Below are positions 24,289 through 38,294 of a stretch of DNA of 64,000 nucleotides, in pieces. Made by a program: the position numbers and the translations under genes. This stretch comes from Paramacrobiotus metropolitanus. Lineage: Eukaryota; Tardigrada; Eutardigrada; Parachela; Macrobiotidae. Positions within the stretch are counted from its first letter, which is position 1, and every line of letters starts with the position of its first letter. Below the pieces are notes generated by a model that searched no databases, had not been told where the DNA came from, and worked only from the letters and a program-made list of their open reading frames with translations. The stretch lies in the NCBI RefSeq assembly GCF_019649055.1, contig NW_026570284.1, positions 1-64,000 on the forward strand. The letters run 5' to 3'.

Positions 24289-27200
24289 ATGCCCGTAAAT
24301 CGTTCACCAGTAAGGAAACAACCAGCCATCGACAGGCTGAAGCAAGGCGTAGAAGACGTATTAAAATCTGCCAGTAAAGTACTGAAAGGAATAACCGACG
24401 AACCAGCAAAGGCTGGCACGAGTGATATTGCACAACAAGACAAAGTCACCCGCAGTAAGACGAACCAGCTGAAGGGGGCAGGTGTGGAAATCACCCACAA
24501 AGTCCTCGAGGATAAACCTCGTAAACCGAGAAAAGCTACCGTAATGGATCAGGGAGATAATCTCCTTGATACACCATTAATGCAGCCACCGGAACAGTTG
24601 TTTTTCCGGCCGCTAACTCCCGAGAAAAGTCGACAGGTTAATCCCGATAATCGGGAAGAAGTACAGGCACCTGCGCCAGAGCGATCTGAGAGCACTACCG
24701 AATCAACGGCCACAACAGGGTCGTTTTCTCAAGTGAGTGAAAGCGAACTGAATAAATCCGCAACGACGGAAGAGGAGGAAGAACCTGTGACAGTTATACC
24801 GACTACCTTGCGTAAATCACAATCGTATACAGCTAACTTGAATGAATTGTTAAGTTCAGCGGCTAAGCCGGCAACAGGTTCCAGTATCGTGGAATTAAAA
24901 CAGGCAACTGAAACCATTTCAGCAAATCAGGTGCTGATTAGAGATTTACAGCGAAAGCTAGAAGTAGCAGAGGACGAAGTCCAACATCATAAAAATCAGT
25001 ATAGACATGCCCATAGTTCGTTTAAGAATATGGAGAAGATCGTATTGGGCCTACGGGCCGTAATAGGCGAAAGGGACGCGGCGATCGCCGAGTTAAAGGA
25101 AAGAGCAGACGAATTGCGCGCCAAGAATTCCGATATAAATCAGCAATTAGCTGAAAAAGACATAGCCTTGGATCAGACCTGGAAGGAACACCAAAGGATG
25201 AAAACTGATAATTTTCACCAAAAAGGGGAAATTTCCCATCTCCAGTCTATGTTGCACGAAAGTCAGACCGAACATAAGTCCCTAATTGGGAAATTTAATT
25301 CTCTGGCAAAAGACTACCGAGTATTGTATGATCGGCAGATGAATCCGGAAGCCGTAGAATACGGCGAGCGACCGCTCAGTAGGGCATATGCCGCAAATAC
25401 TGAAGAGTCGCAGGTGTCTCGGGCACAGCATACACCCTCGGCAATGAACGAGAGTGGTTCCCGGGAAATGCCGAGTGCAGACAAACAGCAGTTTATCCGC
25501 AGTATTTTGCGGGAAGAAACAGATCCAGTAATAGTGGCGTCATACGCCGAATATGAACTCTTGTTGCGAAGTAATCGGGAACGCGACCTGGCATCATACA
25601 GGCATTCTTTGGCAGCAACAGCTGCACAACCAGAGGAAATAGCTGCAGTTGATCAACTGCATATTACACCGCCAGCAGAGAGGATGGCAAAGGCCATAAT
25701 AGCACGTGCAAAAGCACAGAACGATGCGGCAGAAGCTTCGAAGGAAGTTGAGGAAGTCCCTTATGAGTCAATCGTGAAGAAACCTGTTAAATCACCTGCA
25801 AAAGCAGGAGTAGAGACAGCGTTGAAGGCAAAGCCTAAACGGAGTAAATCACCGCAACCACCGGCAGACGCTGATGAGCGATTAGCCAAGTTAATCGCCG
25901 ACCATGAACGGCAAGAGGCCAGAGATCGACAGCGTTGGGGGCAGTCCTTCGTAATGGAAGGTCCGTTTGCTCCAACAAAGTCAAAAGGGAAAGAACTACG
26001 TGTAGTTACGATACCGCAGCATGTCTTAGAGACACCACAGGATCTGAAACCAGTTCGGCCACAGTTGCAAGTGCAACCGCCCCCGGCGTTCTGGAAAGAA
26101 ACTGGTTTAAAACCAGCCATAATTAGGTTCCCTACGCCTATGGGAGTGGTGCAAGCACCGATCGAACACCAGCAAACGGCTGGAATAGTCAAACGGGCTA
26201 TTGACCCAGTTAAAATCAAGCAGGAGCAGAGTTATATCATCCCGAAATTATCGGGATCGCGAACACCGTCACCAGCTGTATCAGCAATATGCAGTAGGAC
26301 ACACCCGCATCGGGTGCAAAGTAAATCAACCTCGCCAGGCGAGGAGGATAAAAAGCGGAAGTTAGAAGACGAGAAGGAGGAGACGCAACGGCGTGTAGTC
26401 CAAGTTAGGGACAAGCTGAGACATCAGCCATCGTCATCAGACGATGAAGAACAGCCGCGTCTTGTAATAGATGAAATGCGCAGCGATGCTGCGCAGAAAG
26501 GCAGTGAAGAGGACTTAATTAAGTTCTCCAGTGAATCGAATGGCAATGGCCGAAATAATTCTCCGGAAATTCCGGAACCTAAACCGAGTGGATCGCCGAC
26601 TACACCGAGTGATAATCAGCCAGCAAAGACCTGGCCAACTAGCGGAGAAATAGCCGAAGTCACGACGGTGACACTGGACATTATTAATAATGTCCGGAAA
26701 AGGGATAAGATGGCGGCATTCGCCCATTTACTACAAAAATACAGACAGATTATAGCCCCGCGGTATATTACTACCGAAGAATACGGGCGCATAGTTCAAG
26801 TCGCCTCAGAACGCGGGACGTTGGTGGAAGTATACGAGAACTGGTCACCAACGATGAAATATGCGATAACCGCAAGTCGTAAAAGTCGATATGTCGACAT
26901 GAGAGTCCACAACATGCAGGAAATGGTAGAAGCGGTGGCAATTGCCATTAGGGATATCCACAACGTTCGTGGATCGACCATTGATGAGATTGTTAGGTAT
27001 ATGTATTTAACAATGCCATTAGACTCAGTCAATCCTGAGCAGCGCTACTCGGATGTCACTACCGCAGTCAATGAGGCAATCGCTACGGGAATAATCGTAG
27101 ATGCGGCCTTGGCCGGGAATAGTGGGCGATATGCCTTAGTAGAAACTAATCGTAAACGGATCGCCGAGTTAACCGGCCAACACATAGAAGAAGTACCGTA

Positions 27201-27348
27201 TTCACCCGCGAAGCGCGTTCCATTCGGGCGAAGGCCCATAGCAGTGGACGAACAGAAAACCTTATTAGCACAGCCATCGCGTAACGATTTGGCAATCGCC
27301 ATATATAAGATTGAACAGAGAGGGAAAATCCCACAGTGCAGCGTATAA
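24289..27348 (+). CDS. large element-encoded protein: coiled coil plus linker-histone-like winged helices
   Basis: 1019 codons from ATG at 24289. Residues about 205-350 are heptad-like and strongly charged (coiled coil). The middle is proline- and lysine-rich. The C-terminal 240 residues fold into repeats that look like the winged helix of linker histone H1/H5. The clearest begins at residue about 885 (AIRDIHNVRGSTIDEIVRYM), with a serine/threonine before helix 2, and closes with a G-x-G-R-Y-A-L strand. An upstream partner starts near residue 795 (VTTVTLDIINNV). A third begins just before the stop and is completed in the next frame. No Gag zinc knuckle, protease or polymerase was seen. The protein may coat or package nucleic acid; that is inference from fold resemblance only. 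The open frame in a recent insertion suggests it is functional or only just broken. Confidence 0.75.
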   Translation: MPVNRSPVRKQPAIDRLKQGVEDVLKSASKVLKGITDEPAKAGTSDIAQQDKVTRSKTNQLKGAGVEITHKVLEDKPRKPRKATVMDQGDNLLDTPLMQPPEQLFFRPLTPEKSRQVNPDNREEVQAPAPERSESTTESTATTGSFSQVSESELNKSATTEEEEEPVTVIPTTLRKSQSYTANLNELLSSAAKPATGSSIVELKQATETISANQVLIRDLQRKLEVAEDEVQHHKNQYRHAHSSFKNMEKIVLGLRAVIGERDAAIAELKERADELRAKNSDINQQLAEKDIALDQTWKEHQRMKTDNFHQKGEISHLQSMLHESQTEHKSLIGKFNSLAKDYRVLYDRQMNPEAVEYGERPLSRAYAANTEESQVSRAQHTPSAMNESGSREMPSADKQQFIRSILREETDPVIVASYAEYELLLRSNRERDLASYRHSLAATAAQPEEIAAVDQLHITPPAERMAKAIIARAKAQNDAAEASKEVEEVPYESIVKKPVKSPAKAGVETALKAKPKRSKSPQPPADADERLAKLIADHERQEARDRQRWGQSFVMEGPFAPTKSKGKELRVVTIPQHVLETPQDLKPVRPQLQVQPPPAFWKETGLKPAIIRFPTPMGVVQAPIEHQQTAGIVKRAIDPVKIKQEQSYIIPKLSGSRTPSPAVSAICSRTHPHRVQSKSTSPGEEDKKRKLEDEKEETQRRVVQVRDKLRHQPSSSDDEEQPRLVIDEMRSDAAQKGSEEDLIKFSSESNGNGRNNSPEIPEPKPSGSPTTPSDNQPAKTWPTSGEIAEVTTVTLDIINNVRKRDKMAAFAHLLQKYRQIIAPRYITTEEYGRIVQVASERGTLVEVYENWSPTMKYAITASRKSRYVDMRVHNMQEMVEAVAIAIRDIHNVRGSTIDEIVRYMYLTMPLDSVNPEQRYSDVTTAVNEAIATGIIVDAALAGNSGRYALVETNRKRIAELTGQHIEEVPYSPAKRVPFGRRPIAVDEQKTLLAQPSRNDLAIAIYKIEQRGKIPQCSV

Positions 27349-27758
27349 GTGAGCACTTTGGCACTTACCAACCATACGCCGTACAGACTATGATTCGTAC
27401 AATGTACGAAGATGCGCAAATAACCCGCCGTTATAATGGCGAAACTTCGCCGTCCTATTATTTCGGTCGTAAGGGATTATCTTTCCTGCAAAGAGTGCAG
27501 TTCGATAAGGTTCCCGAGTGGGATGAAATTGTTGTAAAAACAATCGTGGAAATTGGCGATCCCTCGGGATCGTCACCCGACGAAATCATACAGTATATCA
27601 GGACTGTATGTCCAGCAATAGCTGAACAAGTAGACGATGCCGTAACCTTGGCGATAAGTCGCTTAATCACTGATCCGAGAATTATCGGATTGAATGACCC
27701 GCACCGCGGGATGGTTTTATCTGTGGTTTTAGACCACATTATAGAAGAGGATAATTAA
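27336..27758 (+). CDS. continuation frame with further winged-helix-like repeats
   Basis: This frame overlaps the end of the 1019-codon frame by 13 bases and lies in the -1 frame. It has no ATG at its left end; the first possible start is GTG. Its first 45 residues complete a winged-helix unit begun in the upstream frame. A second unit follows (VVKTIVEIGDPSGSSPDEII, then AIAEQVDDAVTLAISRL), which parallels the unit near residue 885 upstream. The two frames therefore look like one protein split either by a programmed -1 frameshift or by a single-base loss in the run GGGAAAATCCC at 27322-27332. It ends at TAA before a 180-bp gap. Confidence 0.65.
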   Translation: MQRISEHFGTYQPYAVQTMIRTMYEDAQITRRYNGETSPSYYFGRKGLSFLQRVQFDKVPEWDEIVVKTIVEIGDPSGSSPDEIIQYIRTVCPAIAEQVDDAVTLAISRLITDPRIIGLNDPHRGMVLSVVLDHIIEEDN

Positions 27759-27939
27759 TTATCATATCTCCGAGGTGGTTAGATGCGTATATTACGCAAT
27801 AAAGTTGAAAACGCCGAAAAACTGCATAATTTAATTATTTTAAATTATTTGCAGAGATGGACGAATTACCGTATGCATATGGGCCAATGCGCTCCTGCAG
27901 ACGATGCCAGCACAACACTAATAATCGGAAGTGTGTGGA

Positions 27940-28830
27940 ATGGGATGGGGATTAAAAAAGTATATTCTGGTTATCCTCTCCGCGTTAATGGGCAACTGCC
28001 ACGCTCACCATTACGCCCGGACATATCGTCAGGCCGAGCAGAACCGCCGATTAAAAAGTTACGTTAATCGTATGGGAGAGCCTCTTAGTGAGGAACAACA
28101 GGCGAAGGTCCTTAACGATCTTTTGCACGTAATGCAAGTCGATGGACTTCGTACCGAAGCTATCCATAATGCACATTATGACGGGATATACGATCTCGTC
28201 AAAAGATTTGCGGAGCGTCAGGGGAAGCGCAAAGTCGCTCCGAATTCACCCGATACTCCAATAGCGAGTCAAACATTACAGCCAGATCCAAAGAAAATAG
28301 TAATGTCAATGGACACAACAGAAACTGAGGAAATGCCGGATACAGCTAATGCTGCAACTGTAATCGCAGCTAACACTGCAACTGCAGCGCCAACTGCGAA
28401 TACTGAATCTGCAGTGATCACTGCGCCGTCTAGCGGAATTCCGCAAACAGAAGTTGTGGCGTCAGTGGAAGCACTGACGATCGCGGAAACTCTGCCGATA
28501 TTAGAGCAGCAACCCGCCGCAGAGGCGGACGATGAGATGACGGGATCGGAACCGTCAATTAGGAACAACTTCCTCTATCCGACGAGACAAGCCCTTCGAG
28601 ACCGGCAAATGGAGCTGGAAGCGATGGGACAGAGTGAAACCTTCACCGAAGTGGATCATTTGATCTTCGCGGTGCATATTCCCGATAACGACACCGATCC
28701 ACTCTACTATCCGGGTGGGAACGATGAAGTGGACTTGTTAGAGGATAGCACCGAAGTTAAGGCTACGTCTGCCGTATTGAGCGACGCTCTTAATGCATTA
28801 AACGGAGAATTGCAGGTAAAACCGCCGTAA
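27940..28830 (+). CDS. element-encoded protein with candidate signal peptide
   Basis: From ATG at 27940 this frame encodes about 296 residues. The N-terminus has the shape of a secretion signal: basic Lys-Lys, the hydrophobic core YILVILSALMG, then NCHA-HH as a possible cleavage site. The next 90 residues are charged and helical (LSEEQQAKVLNDLLHVMQ). The middle is rich in Ala, Thr, Glu and Pro with no cysteine pairs, and the C-terminus is acidic. I recognise no family. The position downstream of a gag-like gene is where an env-like gene would sit, but no fusion peptide or C-terminal membrane anchor is visible, so that reading is weak. An overlapping 94-codon frame at 27783-28067 is less convincing. 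Confidence 0.5.
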   Translation: MGWGLKKYILVILSALMGNCHAHHYARTYRQAEQNRRLKSYVNRMGEPLSEEQQAKVLNDLLHVMQVDGLRTEAIHNAHYDGIYDLVKRFAERQGKRKVAPNSPDTPIASQTLQPDPKKIVMSMDTTETEEMPDTANAATVIAANTATAAPTANTESAVITAPSSGIPQTEVVASVEALTIAETLPILEQQPAAEADDEMTGSEPSIRNNFLYPTRQALRDRQMELEAMGQSETFTEVDHLIFAVHIPDNDTDPLYYPGGNDEVDLLEDSTEVKATSAVLSDALNALNGELQVKPP

Positions 28831-29205
28831 AAGCATTAAATGCACCAATTGCCGTATTGTACTAAGTACCGTTAAAATTAAATCGCCGTAATGCACAACG
28901 AATTGCAGACTTAATTTTATTGAAATTGCCGTATTGTACTATGAGTACACAATAATTTTAATCGCCGTAGTGCGCAATGGATCGCAAAATTAACGTTATT
29001 AAATCGCCGTACAGTACAACGAGTGCAAAACGAAATGGCCGTAACGCCCAACGAGTGCACCAGATTGAATTTATTTCAATCCTTACAAAATGAATCGCCG
29101 TAGACGCACAAATCAGTGCATAATACTTGGTTAAAGAACTGCCGTAGTGCATTAATTGTAGGAAAACGGATAAATAAAATCGCCGTAGATGCACTATGTT
29201 GCACA
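28771..29205 (+). repeat. array of GCCGTA words, most followed by small hairpins
   Basis: GCCGTA occurs at 28771, 28824, 28851, 28885, 28928, 28964, 29006, 29038, 29097, 29141 and 29182: 11 copies in about 420 bp at irregular 27-59 bp spacing. Most copies are followed within a few bases by a short imperfect inverted repeat around a loop often like AACGA, for example TGCAC-AACGA-ATTGCA, TGTAC-TATGA-GTACA and AGTAC-AACGA-GTGCA. The arms change together between units. The first copies overlap the end of the upstream gene; the rest are non-coding. Confidence 0.8.
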
Positions 29206-29515
29206 TATGTCGTGGATCGACGCTACAAAGCGTATAATTGGAGGAAAAACTCCGGAATGGAACCTGCAAAATTAACACGGATTAACGTGCTTGATTTTGG
29301 AACTAATCGGAATGGGAATTTAACGGATTCTGTTACGAGTATAAACTCGTTTGATTAAAATTTACGCCGCATTTTGCCGCGTCTTGTTCTCACTAACTGT
29401 GATGAAATAATTGGCACATTTTTTTAATAAGAGTTCCTCATTATGTTGCATATAAGATGCGTTTTTTCATTCCTGTTTTGAGCCTCAAGGGGCTTCGGCG
29501 TCCCGTCCCGTGGCA

Positions 29516-29799
29516 TGTCAGAGTGTTGTGCGTAGTGCACAGGATATTGGCGTGTTCGCCTCACCATCACTGGATCGGCTCACCATTCGCCATTCTGCGC
29601 ACATGCTAAAGCATGTTTTGCCATTCGGGTGCTAGCTACGGAACCGTCAACATCGATTCCTAGCATATTCGGATTTCATGCCCTTTTTCTGGCTAGATTT
29701 TGTGATTGCCCTTTGATTTCTATCGAAATAAAGGTTATTTCTCGAGGAGATGTTGTTTCCGTTGTCGTTTCTCTGTACAGCGTAGACGCTTCTCCGAGA
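29516..29799 (+). repeat. 3' long terminal repeat
   Basis: Matches 23158-23441 with no difference seen by eye. The bases just before it (GTCCCGTGGCA) are not a polypurine tract, which is unusual for an LTR element that primes plus-strand synthesis in the ordinary way. AATAAA lies at 29727-29732. Confidence 0.92.
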
Positions 29800-29803
29800 C
29801 AAA

Positions 29804-35988
<6,185 letters not shown>

Positions 35989-36842
35989 AGAAGGAGAGAG
36001 AAAGCGATAATAGCAAAAAAAAGACGTGGAATGAGACGAGTATTTAATCACGATAAAAGCATCCTGCACCGGAGATGGAGACAAGTGGATCAGTGTCAGG
36101 AAGTCGGGGGGACGCTATCGTTGTATGTCATGGGATATGCGGGGGCGGGATTAATTATTTTGCTGCTATTTTGGCCATGGACGATGCGATACGGGGTTTG
36201 TTGCTGTTGTTGTGCTGCTGCTGCTGTTGGGTGTGGAAAGGAAATGGGGAAGGAATCGTATCATTCTATCCTATCTCTGTGTCTCTGGTACGTTTTTGGC
36301 ATTGATTGCTCAAGCTTAATGCTGACAGCTGGAAAAATCGAAGACGTTTTCCCAAATGATCCCGGTCTAATGCTGCTTGATTTACTACTACGTGGTGCGT
36401 GCGCATGTATTTTCCTCCTCCTCCTTGCTCCCTTGTCCCGCGGCTATGAAAGGGATCCAGTAACGCAGTACCGCGACAGAAGATGCAAAAAACAGGGCGA
36501 TCCGCTACGCCATCATCCGGCCCACTCGGCAGCCAATTTTCACTCCCAGTAACCTCATTCTTTAAACTTTAGAGATTTTATTGTCTTCTGTTTTTGTTTT
36601 GATTTTAATGTAAGCCTGGTATTTTTGGCGCGTTATGCCCGTAATATGTTCGAGTCATAGTCGGTATTGTTACAGTTATTATAGTTTACGATGTCCTTTT
36701 TATTCTTGTTTTTGATTCAATTTTCAGCTGTTTACAACCCGGAATAATTCTAGTTTATGTTGCTGCAATTTTGAACCAAATTCCTCAGGATAATTATGTA
36801 AATCTCTTGTGTTATGATCTGCACTAATGCAGGGTAAATAAA
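35989..36842 (+). other. JNK 3' untranslated region with AATAAA at 36837-36842
   Basis: A plus-strand frame at 36031-36552 is low-complexity (Leu- and Cys-rich from CTG/TTG repeats near 36200) and unlike any family I know; I treat it as untranslated. A canonical AATAAA at 36837-36842 is a plausible end of the transcript. Confidence 0.5.
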
Positions 36843-37317
36843 TAATTGAGCGTATTGGTGAAGCGACGGATTGCACCTCGTAGTCCCGTATGATGTGAAT
36901 ACCAAGATGACCAGTAGCATTGCAGGGAAAATAAGAAGCTTACTGTAGTCACTAGTGGTTGGTTAACTGTTGCAGTTACGACTTACGGATGCCAACTTTA
37001 AATTCTTATTGAGACTCCAGATCCTTCTTTTGAAAATTCTCTCATCAGTTCTGTAAGCAAGAACGAAACAATATCAAAGGAATATAAAAAAAATGTTATG
37101 TAGCAAAAAAACTACCTGAAAGCTGAAATTGATGAATTTATAATTCGATTTAATCTATTGTTCCAAATAAAAGGCACAGTATGACAAGATTCGAAGTTTC
37201 TGGAGTAGTAAACAATTAAACATTAATACAGACTCACATAAAAACGAAAGTTCATAAAAATTTATGGTACTACTCGTAGTACTTAAAAAGTTACAAGACA
37301 ACATGCAGTACGGTTAT
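36843..37317. other. intergenic, nothing recognised
   Basis: AT-rich spacer between the JNK polyadenylation signal and the 5S rRNA gene. Confidence 0.5.
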
Positions 37318-37330
37318 TAAAAAAGAAAAA
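37318..37330 (-). terminator. RNA polymerase III T-run after 5S rRNA
   Basis: On the minus strand the 5S gene is followed at once by TTTTTCTTTTTT, the usual polymerase III stop signal. Confidence 0.75.
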
Positions 37331-37448
37331 GTCTACAACACCCGGTGTTCCCAAGCGGTCACCCATCCAAGTACTAACCGGGCCCGACGTAGGTTATCTT
37401 CCGAGATCGAACGGGATCGGGAGTTTTCTACGTGGTATGGTCGTAGAC
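37331..37448 (-). rRNA. 5S rRNA: 5S ribosomal RNA
   Basis: Read on the minus strand, the 118-nt gene starts GUCUACGACCAUACCACG and ends with GUUGUAGAC; the GUCUAC and GUAGAC ends pair as helix I. The internal promoter is intact: the box A region reads UUAGUACUUGGAUGGGUGAC and is followed by CGCUUGGGAACACCGGGUG. Loop B/C positions (CCGAUCCCGUUCGAUCUCGG) fit the eukaryotic consensus. A T-run follows. Only one copy is in the window, so it is a dispersed gene or the edge of a cluster elsewhere. It looks functional. Confidence 0.95.
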
Positions 37449-38043
37449 AAAATGTGTGAAATATTCCGCGCTTAATACATACGCAAATCAGAAATCTGAA
37501 AGCAATGATAAAATTCGACTACCGTAATATTTTCATTTCCGGAAATGTTTTCCTGTTGTAAATTGACCCTTTAAAGTTTCGTGCAATCAAATTCGGTGCA
37601 GACAAAACGCCAAAACGGCCATCCGGCATCCGCATCTATGCGTATCTAGTATGCAAGATATATGGCGTACCAGTGTACCACACACCTCACACCCGTAAAA
37701 CATAAAACTTGAAACTCAAAAACTTAAAACAAAATAATAACGCTTAGAATTTAAAATTCAAAAATCAAAACCGTAAACCCAGATTTGTAAATCTTGAAAC
37801 TGCAAAGTGCAAACCATGAAATGTAAAATCGTAGTTTTCGTGGACTAAGTATTAAAATTTTTCACTTTTGAAATCCCAACTTCACAATGCCAATTACATT
37901 GATTTTAATGGAATTTGTTGTAAAATTTATTGGAATTTGGCGGTGATCTTGGATTTTGGTTTGGCACTGCTGGAACTGGCGTTCATTTATGAGTTTTGCT
38001 TTCCTAAGCAAAATTTTGCGGTTGCAGCGTATCTTCCATAAAT
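37449..38043. other. intergenic, A-rich low-complexity stretch
   Basis: Positions 37700-37830 hold loosely repeated words such as AAACTTGAAACT, AAACTTAAAAC and AAATTCAAAAATC. No gene recognised. Confidence 0.5.
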
Positions 38044-38271
38044 TTGATTATTCGAAGCGTTTCTTTTATTTACCCCAAGGAGACAGTTGCTGATTTTGTT
38101 GGTTTATCTGCTATACAGATCAGAAAACTTGTTCGCTTTGCCCATCCAGAGATGTCGCCGTTGGAGTACGAGCGCGTGATGGTCGAGCAGAAACCAGACT
38201 CGTCGGAAGCCTTCCAATGCGCAATGTTAGTGTTTCAGCGCGCTTGTGCCGCTCTGCGAAACGATTGTTGA
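38044..38271 (+). other. open frame resembling a fragment of a retroelement Gag capsid
   Basis: 75 codons. The stretch LSAIQIRKLVRFAHPEMSP, followed by YERVMVEQ, is like the region of Gag capsid proteins where a helix of the form LRxLVxxAYPxM is followed by a second helix. No nucleocapsid knuckle or polymerase is nearby, so at most this is a relic. It could instead be an upstream exon of the TSP1 gene. Confidence 0.25.
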
Positions 38272-38294
38272 CCGATTTTTGCTTTTGTCAATAG

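Larger units (their letters stand above)
23158..29799 (+). mobile_element. LTR retroelement without visible reverse transcriptase
   Basis: Two direct repeats of 284 bp (23158-23441 and 29516-29799) look identical by eye and enclose about 6.1 kb. The element starts with TG, is flanked by CAAA on both sides (23154-23157 and 29800-29803), and has TGG immediately after the 5' LTR, as expected for a tRNA primer-binding site. Inside are a 1019-codon frame, an overlapping 140-codon frame, a 297-codon frame beginning like a signal peptide, and a hairpin array. I find no YXDD reverse transcriptase, RNase H, integrase or aspartic protease motif in any of the long frames. It is best described as a large non-autonomous LTR element with its own genes. 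The identical LTRs imply recent insertion. Confidence 0.85.

Noticed and set aside
27783..28067. 94-codon frame overlapping the signal-peptide gene
   Set aside because: It overlaps the longer frame at 27940-28830 and has no domain; could be an upstream leader but is not supported.
28771..29205. CRISPR-like array
   Set aside because: Units are degenerate, spacing is irregular, repeats are only six bases, and the host is an animal.
36031..36552. 173-codon frame after the JNK stop
   Set aside because: Low-complexity Cys/Leu runs from CTG-type repeats and no family resemblance; treated as JNK 3' untranslated region.
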